Of a stretch of 64,000 bases of DNA, positions 27,754-36,365 are shown piece after piece (positions within the stretch are counted from its first letter, which is position 1; the number at the start of each line of letters is the position of its first letter). The stretch lies in the NCBI RefSeq assembly GCF_019968605.1, contig NZ_CP082966.1:3337501-3401500 (forward strand), written 5' to 3'. Position numbers and translations under genes: made by a program. The stretch comes from Polaribacter litorisediminis. GTDB taxonomy: Bacteria; Bacteroidota; Bacteroidia; Flavobacteriales; Flavobacteriaceae. The notes beneath the pieces were generated by a model. It was not told where the DNA came from. It did not search any database and was given only the letters and a program-made list of their open reading frames with translations.

Positions 27754-27843
27754 GCCCGCGTTAGCGATTGAAGTGGCATCCTTTTTATCTCTTTTTCGAG
27801 ATAAAAAGATATAACGGAAAGCGCGACCTGAAAGGAAACGCCC
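27754..27843. repeat. GC-rich structured intergenic element
   Basis: A 90-nt stretch markedly richer in GC than its surroundings, bounded by GCCCGCG and AACGCCC, with a central hairpin CTTTTTATCTC/GAGATAAAAAG (27781-27791, 27798-27808). From memory, elements with the segments TTAGCGATTGAAG and GATATAACGGAAAGC recur in many Flavobacteriaceae intergenic regions; this is recall, not a search. No gene is apparent in it. Confidence 0.6.
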
Positions 27844-27934
27844 AAAATATTCAAAATAAATTCTAAAATAAATTAGGAATTAGTTCAATTTGTAATTTCA
27901 AATTCGTTTTCAAACCTCTTAAAATTGAGGTTCA

Positions 27935-28150
27935 CTAACTCGTAAAAAAGTCGAAAACGTTGCTTATTGCGCTTGTTTTGGTTTTGTAGAACTCGGTGTA
28001 CGTGCAGCGTTCGCAAGTTACGCTGGTATATTTCTGATTCTGAATATCGAATATTTTAGATAATGTGCCGCCGGTTGCTCGTAATTGCCCTAATTTATAT
28101 GTTTTACAATTGCATTTTGGGCAGGTGTAATTTCTAATTTGGTCGCTCAT
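27935..28150 (-). CDS. Small zinc-ribbon protein (DUF2082-like)
   Basis: A 71-residue protein with two Cys knuckles, YTCPKCNC near residue 10 and VTCERCTYTEFY near residue 49, and the conserved middle RATGGTLSKIFDIQNQK. This matches the small Zn-ribbon proteins described as nucleic-acid-binding like (DUF2082). Role unknown. It is divergent from glnS, separated by about 110 bp. Confidence 0.85.
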   Translation of the reverse strand: MSDQIRNYTCPKCNCKTYKLGQLRATGGTLSKIFDIQNQKYTSVTCERCTYTEFYKTKTSAISNVFDFFTS

Positions 28151-28239
28151 AATTTTTGGTTTTATGTATTAGTTGTTGAAATTACAAATTTGTTACAAAT
28201 CCTCAATGTCTATAAAGTATTTTATGTAATTTTGTGCTA

Positions 28240-28247
28240 TAATTTTG
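28240..28247 (+). promoter_or_regulatory. -7 box of glnS
   Basis: TAATTTTG is an exact TANNTTTG match ending 12 bp before the glnS ATG, so transcription should begin about 5-8 bases before the ATG and the mRNA is nearly leaderless. This also excludes the in-frame TTG at 28245 as the start. Confidence 0.6.
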
Positions 28248-28259
28248 TATATAAAAAAC

Positions 28260-29951
28260 ATGTCTGAAGAGAATAAATCGCTCAATTTTTTAGAGCATAT
28301 AATAGAAGAAGATTTAGCAAATGGAATGCCGAAAGAGAATTTACGATTTCGTTTTCCGCCAGAACCCAATGGATATTTGCATATTGGTCATACCAAAGCT
28401 ATTGGCATTAGTTTCGGTTTAGGTGAAAAATACAATGCACCCGTAAATTTGCGTTTCGACGATACAAATCCGGCAAAAGAAGAGCAAGAATATGTAGATG
28501 CTATTAAGGATGATATTTCTTGGTTAGGATATTCTTGGGCGAATGAATGTTATTCTTCAGATTATTTTCAGCAATTGTTCGATTGGGCAGTTTTGTTGAT
28601 CAAAGATGGAAAAGCCTATGTAGATTCGCAAACCTCAGAAGAAATGAGAGTGCAAAAAGGAACGCCCACTCAAGTTGGTACAAATAGTCCTTTTAGAAAC
28701 AGATCTGTAGCAGAAAACTTGGAATTATTTCAAGGAATGAAAGATGGAAAATTTAAAGAAGGTGCACATACTTTGCGTGCAAAAATTGATATGGAATCTC
28801 CGAATATGTTGATGCGTGATCCTTTAATGTATAGAATTATGTACAAAACGCATCACAGAACTGGCGATGATTGGTGCATTTACCCAATGTATGATTGGAC
28901 GCATGGTGAGAGCGATTATATTGAACAAATTTCGCATTCTTTGTGCTCTTTAGAGTTTAAACCTCATAGAGAATTGTACAATTGGTTTCGTGATAACGTG
29001 TATGATTTTAGTAAATCTGAATATCCGAATCCACCAAAACAACGTGAGTTTTCTCGTTTAAATTTGAGTTACACCATAATGAGTAAACGTAAGTTGTTAA
29101 CGTTGGTTGAAAACGGAATTGTGTCTGGTTGGGATGACCCAAGAATGCCTACAATTTCTGGTTTGCGAAGACGTGGTTATACACCTGCTGCGATTAGAAG
29201 TTTTGTAGAAACTGTTGGAGTTTCTAAACGCGAAAATGTAATTGATGTAGCGCTTTTAGAATTTAAAATTCGTGAGGATTTAAATAAAACGGCCAAAAGA
29301 GTTATGGGCGTTTTAGATCCTGTAAAAGTGGTTATTACCAACTATCCGGAAGGAGAAGAAGAAATGCTAATGGCTAATTATAACGATTATGAAGAGGGAT
29401 TTGGAAGTAGAGAAGTTCCGTTTTCTAGAGAACTTTATATCGAAAAAGAAGATTTTAGAGAAGAAGCAAATAAGAAATTTTTCCGATTGAAATTAGGAAG
29501 TGAAGTTCGTTTGAAAAATGCCTATTTTATCAAGGCAAATAGCTGCACAAAAGATGAAGATGGCAATGTAATTGAAATTCAGTGTACGTATGATCCGTTA
29601 ACAAAATCTGGAATGGATACTGAAGAAAGCAAACGTAAAGTGAAAGGAACTTTGCATTGGGTTTCTGTAAAACACGCTTTAAAAGCCGAAGTAAGATCGT
29701 ATGATAGATTATTTTTAGATGAAGCACCAGACGCTCACAAAGACAAAAATTTTATGGAATTTATTAACCCAAATTCTCTAGAATTCATTGAAGCTTTTAT
29801 AGAACCGAGTTTGCAAACGGCTGCCATTGGCGATCGTTTTCAGTTTCAACGTTTGGGTTATTTTAATGTGGATGTTGATAGTACGGATGCCAATTTAATT
29901 TTTAATAAAATTGTAGGTTTAAGAGATTCTTGGAAATCCCCATTGTCCTAA
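28260..29951 (+). CDS. glnS: Glutaminyl-tRNA synthetase
   Basis: A class I synthetase, 563 residues from ATG 28260. The HIGH motif is at residues 41-44 (PPEPNGYLHIGHTKA) and the KMSKS loop appears as MSKRK (about 274-278). The C-terminal anticodon-binding beta-barrels follow (about 340-563). A TTG 15 bp upstream lies within the promoter box and is rejected as start. The last residues (SPLS) and stop codon are formed by a hairpin repeat element rather than by conserved protein sequence. Presence of GlnRS implies direct glutamine charging. Confidence 0.96.
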   Translation: MSEENKSLNFLEHIIEEDLANGMPKENLRFRFPPEPNGYLHIGHTKAIGISFGLGEKYNAPVNLRFDDTNPAKEEQEYVDAIKDDISWLGYSWANECYSSDYFQQLFDWAVLLIKDGKAYVDSQTSEEMRVQKGTPTQVGTNSPFRNRSVAENLELFQGMKDGKFKEGAHTLRAKIDMESPNMLMRDPLMYRIMYKTHHRTGDDWCIYPMYDWTHGESDYIEQISHSLCSLEFKPHRELYNWFRDNVYDFSKSEYPNPPKQREFSRLNLSYTIMSKRKLLTLVENGIVSGWDDPRMPTISGLRRRGYTPAAIRSFVETVGVSKRENVIDVALLEFKIREDLNKTAKRVMGVLDPVKVVITNYPEGEEEMLMANYNDYEEGFGSREVPFSRELYIEKEDFREEANKKFFRLKLGSEVRLKNAYFIKANSCTKDEDGNVIEIQCTYDPLTKSGMDTEESKRKVKGTLHWVSVKHALKAEVRSYDRLFLDEAPDAHKDKNFMEFINPNSLEFIEAFIEPSLQTAAIGDRFQFQRLGYFNVDVDSTDANLIFNKIVGLRDSWKSPLS

Positions 29952-29973
29952 AGGACATTTCCCCAAAGGGGAA
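29934..29973 (+). repeat. Double-hairpin element overlapping the glnS stop
   Basis: Two short perfect hairpins: GTCCT/AGGAC (29945-29949, 29952-29956), containing the glnS stop TAA, and TTCCCC/GGGGAA (29959-29964, 29968-29973). The GC-rich arms are unusual for this region. It may act as a terminator, although no T run follows. Confidence 0.6.
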
Positions 29974-30004
29974 TATTAGACTAAACTTTTAAAAAATAAA
30001 CATT

Positions 30005-30310
30005 ATGAAAAAATTACTTTTAGTATCGGTTTTTTTAATTGCGATTTCCTGTGGCAATAATAAAGAAATAACACAAGTTGCAGAAGTATCTTGTGGTCAG
30101 TGTAAATTTGAATTAGATTCTGAAAATGGTTGCAGTTTAGCCATTAGAATTGATGAAAAAGCGTATTTTGTTAAAGGTTTTAAAATTGATGATTTTGGTG
30201 ATGCACATGATGAACATACTGGTTTTTGTAATGTTATTAGAAAAGGTGAAGTTACTGGTTATGTAGAAGATGGTAAATTTATAGCAAGCTCTATTGAGTT
30301 GGTTGAGTAA
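30005..30310 (+). CDS. DUF6370-like small lipoprotein
   Basis: A 101-residue lipoprotein with lipobox IAISC (Cys16). The mature part has a CGQC motif (VSCGQCKFEL), further Cys in NGCSLAI and TGFCNVI, and an acidic GDAHDEHTG loop, the pattern of DUF6370 proteins. Function unknown; the CxxC and His/Asp-rich loop suggest metal or redox chemistry at the membrane. It lies 53 bp after glnS, with the double-hairpin element between. Confidence 0.8.
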   Translation: MKKLLLVSVFLIAISCGNNKEITQVAEVSCGQCKFELDSENGCSLAIRIDEKAYFVKGFKIDDFGDAHDEHTGFCNVIRKGEVTGYVEDGKFIASSIELVE

Positions 30311-30355
30311 CCTATTTGTAAAAGGCTTGCCTAATACAAATTTGTGTTTTAAACA

Positions 30356-31657
30356 TTAAAGATACTGTTTAATTTTTTCTTCCACAAAGGAATCTACATC
30401 ACTAAAATTCAAATAAAAATCTTTGTTATTTTTTAATAAAGCATTCAATTTATTGTTGTTTTTCCATAACAAAACTTTTCCGTTTAAAACATCTGCTCCT
30501 GAATAAACTAACATATAACTAATAAATAAATCTTTTTCTAGTGGATTAACCCTAATGGAAAACTGCGAAAAAGAATTATTTTTTTCTGAAAATTCAGAAA
30601 TCAAATAGTTTTCAGTTTTATTAACGCGACCAATACCTTTAAAATTATTATTATTAATCTTTAATGTTAGTTCTCCAAGGCTGTTTAATACTTTGAAATA
30701 GATCGGTATTAAATAATTATTATCACCAAGATAGAAGCCACAATATTCACCAATTAAAAAATTTACAATTTCTAAACGGTTTGGAGAAATTGCTAAATCT
30801 GAAGCCTTATGAGGTAAAATACTTTCTACTTCCATTCTTTGAGAATATAAATAATGATGAAAAATAGGGTTTACTTCATTCGATTTTACTTTAATTTCTT
30901 GTGCTTCTTTATCCTGCACTTGTTCAAAAATCAACTTACCAATTACTGGACTATTGTTTCTATTAAATCCGCAATAAGCCCCTAACAATACGGGTTTAGT
31001 TTGCATATTGTTTCCAAAAAATATATTTACAAAACACTCCTTATTAAGATTAGAATTTTCTTTGCTAAAATAAAAAGATAATGCACTTTCACCAGTAGGA
31101 ACACATTTACCAAAATAGGTGTAGAATATTGGTTGTGAATCTCGTTCCCAATATAAAATTTCCCAAGAAGCTGTTTTCATTTTATAAATGGTGAACTTAG
31201 ATTTTATAAAATATTGACGATTTTCGATATAATAACCTACATAGTAGAGTGCGTCTATAGCACTTGAATTTTCGTCAATATTGGTTCCTTTTTCCTGTTC
31301 TTTTATGTCTTCAGTAATAAAAGTAGAATTATGAATATAATCGCTATAAGAATTATATCCGGCTGCCAATAAAAGTAACGACAAATAATCCCTCCTTAAC
31401 TTGGTATACTTACTATTTCCTCTATCTATTTCTTTTATTTTATTATATAAATACTTCCCATTAATCCACTGACCTGTAATTTCAGTGATAAATCCTTTTA
31501 AACTTGGACGTTCAGCATTGAAGTCTCCAAAACCATATAACTGGAATACAGTAAGTGTTTTTATTTCTATGGAATAATGTTTAGAAAAAACAGCTAAAAG
31601 CTCTTTTTGTAACCCTATAATCAAACTATTAGATACTGTAATTCCTCTTGCATTCAT
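30356..31657 (-). CDS. Unrecognised 433-residue protein
   Basis: I do not recognise a family. There is no signal peptide or membrane helix, so it is cytoplasmic. Residues 1-110 are helical and basic, with KIKEIDRGNSKYTKLRRDYLSLLL followed by AAGYNSYSDYI, a phrase reminiscent of N-terminal helical domains in other Bacteroidota cytosolic proteins. Residues 130-430 are mostly beta, with repeated aromatic-rich strands. It is read away from the TonB receptor-hydantoinase operon across a 145-bp intergenic region holding an inverted repeat, a layout often seen for local regulators, but no helix-turn-helix is evident. Its 3' end faces the lipoprotein gene. Confidence 0.75.
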   Translation of the reverse strand: MNARGITVSNSLIIGLQKELLAVFSKHYSIEIKTLTVFQLYGFGDFNAERPSLKGFITEITGQWINGKYLYNKIKEIDRGNSKYTKLRRDYLSLLLLAAGYNSYSDYIHNSTFITEDIKEQEKGTNIDENSSAIDALYYVGYYIENRQYFIKSKFTIYKMKTASWEILYWERDSQPIFYTYFGKCVPTGESALSFYFSKENSNLNKECFVNIFFGNNMQTKPVLLGAYCGFNRNNSPVIGKLIFEQVQDKEAQEIKVKSNEVNPIFHHYLYSQRMEVESILPHKASDLAISPNRLEIVNFLIGEYCGFYLGDNNYLIPIYFKVLNSLGELTLKINNNNFKGIGRVNKTENYLISEFSEKNNSFSQFSIRVNPLEKDLFISYMLVYSGADVLNGKVLLWKNNNKLNALLKNNKDFYLNFSDVDSFVEEKIKQYL

Positions 31658-31704
31658 AATAAATAAAAATATTAATAGTTCACAAAATACATTTATTCCA
31701 GTTA

Positions 31705-31753
31705 AATTCCTATTTTAAATTAATAATATTAAAATAACAGGAATATAGGAATT
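31705..31753. promoter_or_regulatory. Inverted repeat in the divergent hydantoinase-operon promoter region
   Basis: Perfect 9-bp arms AATTCCTAT (31705-31713) and ATAGGAATT (31745-31753), 31 bp apart, with additional ATTCC (31695-31699) and GGAAT (31740-31744) half-sites. The cluster lies 50-100 bp before the TonB receptor and 50-100 bp before the divergent gene, a plausible shared operator. Confidence 0.45.
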
Positions 31754-31802
31754 AATCCTAATCTATTTGTAAAATTGCGTAACTAATTTAAAATAAGTAA
31801 AA

Positions 31803-34205
31803 ATGAAAAATCTAATTTTAACCCTTTTTTGTATCACTTCATTGATGGTATTTGGGCAAAACACAAAAGATATTGGCGGTAAAGTTTTAGATGCAACAGG
31901 CAACCCCCTGCCTGGAGCAACCGTTATAGAAAAAGAAAACCCACAAAACGGAACAACAACTGATTTTGACGGTGAGTTTATCCTTAAAGTTAGTCAAAAC
32001 GCTAGCGAACTCGTAATTTCTTACATTAGCTATGAAAGTAAAACTGTAAAAATTACTGGCAATTACATAAACGTTGTATTAAAGCCAAAAGAAAATCAGC
32101 TTGATGAAGTCACTATTAAAGGTTTTCCATCCGTAGCGAGTAAGGCACGTGTTAGATCACAAGCCATTCAGAGTTTACCAGAAACTACTGTGGCCATAAA
32201 TGCAGCTACTATTGAAGCTAGTGGTATTGATAATATTCAATCCTTTACATCACAAATCTCTAATGTAACTTTTACGCAAGCACAGCAACCAGGTGTAAAT
32301 TTTTTAACAGTACGTGGTATATCCCAAATTAGAAATGCTGAATCGCCAGTAGCGGTGGTTATTGATGGAATGACTTTACCAGATGCAAGTGCAATGAACA
32401 TGTCTCTGTATGACATTGAATTATTAGAATTTGTAAAAGGTCCTCAAGGAACACTTTACGGTAAAAATGCGATTGCAGGCGCTGTAAACATCATAACGAA
32501 AGACCCTACAAATAATAATAAAACTAAAGTAATGCTCAATACGGGTAATGGTGGTTTGTTAGGTGCTGGTATTTCTAGTTCTGGAGCTTTTGTAAAAAAC
32601 AAGTTTTATTACAGTTTAAATGGTCGATACTCTTCTTTTGATGGTTTAATAAACAATACATTTTTAAATCAAAAAGTAGACTTTTCAAAAGAATACAATT
32701 TTCGTGCAAAGTTAAAATACAAGTTCAATCCACGTTGGTCAGCAACCTTTGTACAAGATAATTTTAAAGTGGAAGCAGGTGGTAATTACTATGTGACTAA
32801 AACAGATCTTTTTGATGCAACAATACCTGTACTGGCCGATGATGACTATTCTAGTGAACCTTTTGGAGATGTTTTAGGAGATTCCGATTTATCTAATGCC
32901 TTAAGCAGTTTAAAAATCGAAGGTTCCTTGGAGAATGCAAAGTTTCAATCGGTTACTTCTTATAATGCCACAAGACGTTATTACATCGGAGAAAATGATT
33001 ACTCTCAATACGCCTTTAGCAAAGTTTCTCAACAATCAGATTCAGATACGTTTAGTCAAGAATTTAGACTAACATCAAATGCTGCCGAAGAAACAAAATT
33101 AAATTATACTTTTGGTACCCTATTTCAAAATAGTAAACGCTATTTAAATACCTCTACGTTTTTAAATAATACCTACTACGAAGGTGGTTTTGTAGATGCA
33201 TCTGCTGCAAACGCAAATTATAGTGCAACAGGTTTAGTGGGTAATGACGATGACAACACCATACAAACGATCGCTGCTTTTGGTTTTATAGATTATAAAA
33301 TTACAGATAAGTTTACATTATCTGCAGGAATGCGTGTAGATTATGATAAATTAACAAACGAGTCTCGTATTTCAAATACTTCCATAGAAAATGACATTAC
33401 CGTATGGCAACCTAAATTCTCTTTAGCTTATGAATTTTCTGACGCTGTATTGGGATATGCAAATTATGGACGTGGCTATAGAAGCGGTGGATTTAACTCT
33501 GATGCAACTGTAAAATTTAATAAAACCTATGAAGCAGAATTTACTAACAACTATGAGATTGGTTTAAAAACAAGTTTCTTAAACAATAGAATTATTTTTA
33601 ACAACGCATTTTATATCATCGATTTTAAAAACCAACAACAATACACATTTATACCTGTAACGCCAGCTGTATTAGGAATATATAATTTCGATGAATCTAG
33701 AATATCAGGTTTTGAAACGGAAATAAAATTTAAAGCAAGTAATACCTTAGACTTTTTTGCAGGTTTAGGATTAAATAACGGTGAAATAAAAAAAGGTACT
33801 TACAACAGATTAACTAACGCTGCTGCATTCGATTATACCACAAGTGAAGTAGTAGATGTTAGCGGAAATACCTCTCCTTTTACCATAGAAAGTACCTTTC
33901 AAATTGGGACTAATGCCAACTTTAAACTATCAGAAACTTCTAAATTAGGGTTTCATTTAAATGTGGATAGCAGAGGTACACAATATTGGGATCCTTTAGA
34001 AGAGTACAAACAAGATCCATACACATTAGTAAACGCCAGAGTAAATTTAAAGTTGAGTAAAATTGATGTGAGCTTGTGGGCAAATAATATTTTTGACACT
34101 AAATTCAATACCGAGTTTTTCCCAACAGCAGAGTTTGGTTTTAATAACTTAAGATTTCCAAACACCCCAACAACGGTAGGTGTAGATTTATCTTACACAT
34201 TCTAA
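31803..34205 (+). CDS. TonB-dependent outer-membrane receptor
   Basis: An 800-residue receptor: signal peptide (1-18), a carboxypeptidase-regulatory-like domain (about 22-100, GGKVLDATGNPLPGATV), a plug domain (about 115-230, with IQSFTSQISNV, VAVVIDGM and AGAVNIITKDP) and a beta-barrel ending in a terminal Phe (GVDLSYTF). No SusD-like lipoprotein follows, so it is not a glycan-utilisation pair; the plug and barrel read like the siderophore/small-molecule type. The hydantoinase genes begin 97 bp downstream on the same strand, suggesting it imports their substrate. Confidence 0.93.
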   Translation: MKNLILTLFCITSLMVFGQNTKDIGGKVLDATGNPLPGATVIEKENPQNGTTTDFDGEFILKVSQNASELVISYISYESKTVKITGNYINVVLKPKENQLDEVTIKGFPSVASKARVRSQAIQSLPETTVAINAATIEASGIDNIQSFTSQISNVTFTQAQQPGVNFLTVRGISQIRNAESPVAVVIDGMTLPDASAMNMSLYDIELLEFVKGPQGTLYGKNAIAGAVNIITKDPTNNNKTKVMLNTGNGGLLGAGISSSGAFVKNKFYYSLNGRYSSFDGLINNTFLNQKVDFSKEYNFRAKLKYKFNPRWSATFVQDNFKVEAGGNYYVTKTDLFDATIPVLADDDYSSEPFGDVLGDSDLSNALSSLKIEGSLENAKFQSVTSYNATRRYYIGENDYSQYAFSKVSQQSDSDTFSQEFRLTSNAAEETKLNYTFGTLFQNSKRYLNTSTFLNNTYYEGGFVDASAANANYSATGLVGNDDDNTIQTIAAFGFIDYKITDKFTLSAGMRVDYDKLTNESRISNTSIENDITVWQPKFSLAYEFSDAVLGYANYGRGYRSGGFNSDATVKFNKTYEAEFTNNYEIGLKTSFLNNRIIFNNAFYIIDFKNQQQYTFIPVTPAVLGIYNFDESRISGFETEIKFKASNTLDFFAGLGLNNGEIKKGTYNRLTNAAAFDYTTSEVVDVSGNTSPFTIESTFQIGTNANFKLSETSKLGFHLNVDSRGTQYWDPLEEYKQDPYTLVNARVNLKLSKIDVSLWANNIFDTKFNTEFFPTAEFGFNNLRFPNTPTTVGVDLSYTF

Positions 34206-34215
34206 ATTTAATAAA

Positions 34216-34266
34216 GCAGTCCAACCCTTTGTCTTTTATCAAGTAAAAATGATAAAGATTGGCTGC
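34216..34266 (+). other. Hairpin between TonB receptor and hyuA
   Basis: Outer arms GCAGTCCAA (34216-34224) and TTGGCTGC (34259-34266) pair with one bulge, and TTTATC/GATAAA (34235-34240, 34251-34256) pair inside. No T tract follows, so it is more likely a processing or partial-attenuation hairpin than a terminator. Confidence 0.5.
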
Positions 34267-34302
34267 CTGTATAATATATTTAAATAAATAACACGAACAT
34301 TT

Positions 34303-36363
34303 ATGAGAGTCGCAACAGATATTGGTGGAACCTTTACAGACTTAGTTTTTTTCGATTACGATAAAGAAACTAAAGAGGTTAAAAAAGTAGAGGTATCCAA
34401 ATCCAGCACAACACCAGGTGAGTTTGAAAAAGGAATCCTAAATACAATTAAAAAAATAGATTTAGATTTAAATACGATTGAATTTTTTGCTCACGGAACA
34501 ACTGTGGTGATCAATGCCATTACGGAACGAAAAGGATCTAAAACTGCATTAATTACCACCGAAGGCTTTAGAGATGTTCTTGAAATTGCAAGGGGTACAA
34601 GACCCGATTTGTATAATTTCAACTTTAAAAAAGAAGAACCCTTTGTAGAGCGTTATTTACGACAAGAAGTAAAAGAACGTATCAGTTATTTAGGTGAAAT
34701 TATAACGCCGTTAGACTTATCTTCAGTAGATGATCTAATTACAGAATTTATAAAAGAAGAGGTAGAAGCCATCGCCATTTGCTTTTTACATGGCTATAAA
34801 AACCCAGTTCATGAGAAACAATTAGCGGAATACATTCGTACTAATTACCCGCAATTTGAAGTGATCACTTCACATGAAGTTACCAGAGAATGGCGAGAAT
34901 ATGAACGTACGAGTACTACCGTATTATCAGCCTATGTAAAACCCATAGCCACAAAATACTTAAATAATTTAACGCATCATTTACAAGAGTTAGGGTATAA
35001 AAACAACCTATATATTATGCAGTCTAATGGTGGTATTACTACGATTGAAGATGTAAAGGCAAACCCAATTACCTTAATCGAATCGGGGCCTGCAAGTGGC
35101 ATGCTTGGTGCTGTAATGTTAGGCAGAACTATTGGTAAAGAAAACTTATTGGTCTTAGATATTGGTGGTACTACTGCAAAATGTTCCTTAATTGAAAACG
35201 GCATACCAAAAATAGTAACCACTTATAATATTGAAAAAACAAAAACCCAAGCCGGGTTTCCAATTTTAACACCCGTCATAGATATTGTAGAAATTGGTAA
35301 CGGTGGTGGCAGTATCGCTTGGTTAGACGATGGTGGTAAAATGCGTGTTGGACCAAAAAGTGCCGCCGCAAATCCTGGGCCTTCTTCTTACGGAAAAGGT
35401 GGAACAAACTTTACAACTACAGATGCAAACGTAGTTTGTAACCGTATTCATAAAGACTACTTTTTGGGTGGCGAATTAAAACCAGATTTTGATAGCTTAA
35501 AAAACGCAGCAAAACCACTTTGTGATGAATTAGATATGACCATGGAAGAAGTTGCGCGAGGTGTAATTCGTGTCGCAAACTCTAATATGGTAAATGCCTT
35601 AAAAAGTGTTTCCGTAAATAAAGGATACGATCCAAGAGATTTTTCTTTGGTGGTTATTGGCGGCGGCGGTCCAATGCATGGCGCTTATTTAGGTGAAGAA
35701 TTACAAATGCCAGAAATTATAGTTCCCTTAAATGCAGGTGTATTTTCAGCCTTCGGGATGTTAATGTCAGATTTAAGAAGAGATTATATTCGCACAGACG
35801 TTATGGCTTTAAATGTTGATAATTTTTCAATCTTGAATAGTGTTTTTCAAGAAATGAAAAATGAAGCTACAAAAGCCTATGAAAGAGATGCATATCAAAA
35901 AGAAGACATTCAATTTGAATATTTTTTAGACCTGCGTTATGACGGACAAGAACACTCAGTAAAATTGAAGTTATCTGATATCGATAACTTAAAAATGGAT
36001 GAAATAGAAAATGATTTTCATCAACTACATAAAAAGAGATATGCTTTTAGCCTTGCAGATACTCACATAGAAATTGTAAACTTTCATCTAGTAGCCGAAG
36101 TTATTGTAAATAAACCTGTTATTAGTAAGATTGAAGCTAAAGGTTATTCCGTTGAAGACGCTTTAATTGCTACTGAAAATGTTGATTTTGATGAATCTGG
36201 CATCCACGAAAGTCGCTTTTTTGACAGAAATAAATTAGACCCAGGAATGACGATTTCAGGTCCCGCCATTATTGTAGAAAGTTCTACTTCAACAGTTGTG
36301 CCTCCAAAACATCAATTTAGTATTGATATCTACGCAAACATCATCATCAGTAAAATAAAGTAA
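34303..36363 (+). CDS. hyuA: Hydantoinase/oxoprolinase A-type subunit
   Basis: A 686-residue ATP-dependent amidohydrolase subunit. The N-terminal Hydant_A_N domain opens with DIGGTFTD (6-13), the ATP-binding core carries LDIGGTTAKCSLIE (near residue 286), and a C-terminal domain follows. HyuA-HyuB pairs hydrolyse cyclic amides such as N-methylhydantoin or 5-oxoproline with ATP; related pairs carboxylate acetone but need a third subunit, not seen here. hyuB begins 2 bp after the stop, so the two are translationally linked. Substrate unresolved. Confidence 0.93.
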   Translation: MRVATDIGGTFTDLVFFDYDKETKEVKKVEVSKSSTTPGEFEKGILNTIKKIDLDLNTIEFFAHGTTVVINAITERKGSKTALITTEGFRDVLEIARGTRPDLYNFNFKKEEPFVERYLRQEVKERISYLGEIITPLDLSSVDDLITEFIKEEVEAIAICFLHGYKNPVHEKQLAEYIRTNYPQFEVITSHEVTREWREYERTSTTVLSAYVKPIATKYLNNLTHHLQELGYKNNLYIMQSNGGITTIEDVKANPITLIESGPASGMLGAVMLGRTIGKENLLVLDIGGTTAKCSLIENGIPKIVTTYNIEKTKTQAGFPILTPVIDIVEIGNGGGSIAWLDDGGKMRVGPKSAAANPGPSSYGKGGTNFTTTDANVVCNRIHKDYFLGGELKPDFDSLKNAAKPLCDELDMTMEEVARGVIRVANSNMVNALKSVSVNKGYDPRDFSLVVIGGGGPMHGAYLGEELQMPEIIVPLNAGVFSAFGMLMSDLRRDYIRTDVMALNVDNFSILNSVFQEMKNEATKAYERDAYQKEDIQFEYFLDLRYDGQEHSVKLKLSDIDNLKMDEIENDFHQLHKKRYAFSLADTHIEIVNFHLVAEVIVNKPVISKIEAKGYSVEDALIATENVDFDESGIHESRFFDRNKLDPGMTISGPAIIVESSTSTVVPPKHQFSIDIYANIIISKIK

Positions 36364-36365
36364 TT

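Noticed and set aside
20521..27843. CRISPR array from the repeated palindromes
   Set aside because: Copies are dispersed over 6.7 kb with genes between them, no regular spacers and no cas genes; they behave as REP-like elements.
28245..28259. Upstream TTG start for glnS, five codons longer
   Set aside because: The TTG lies within the TANNTTTG promoter box, so it would not be transcribed; ATG 28260 matches the family N-terminus.
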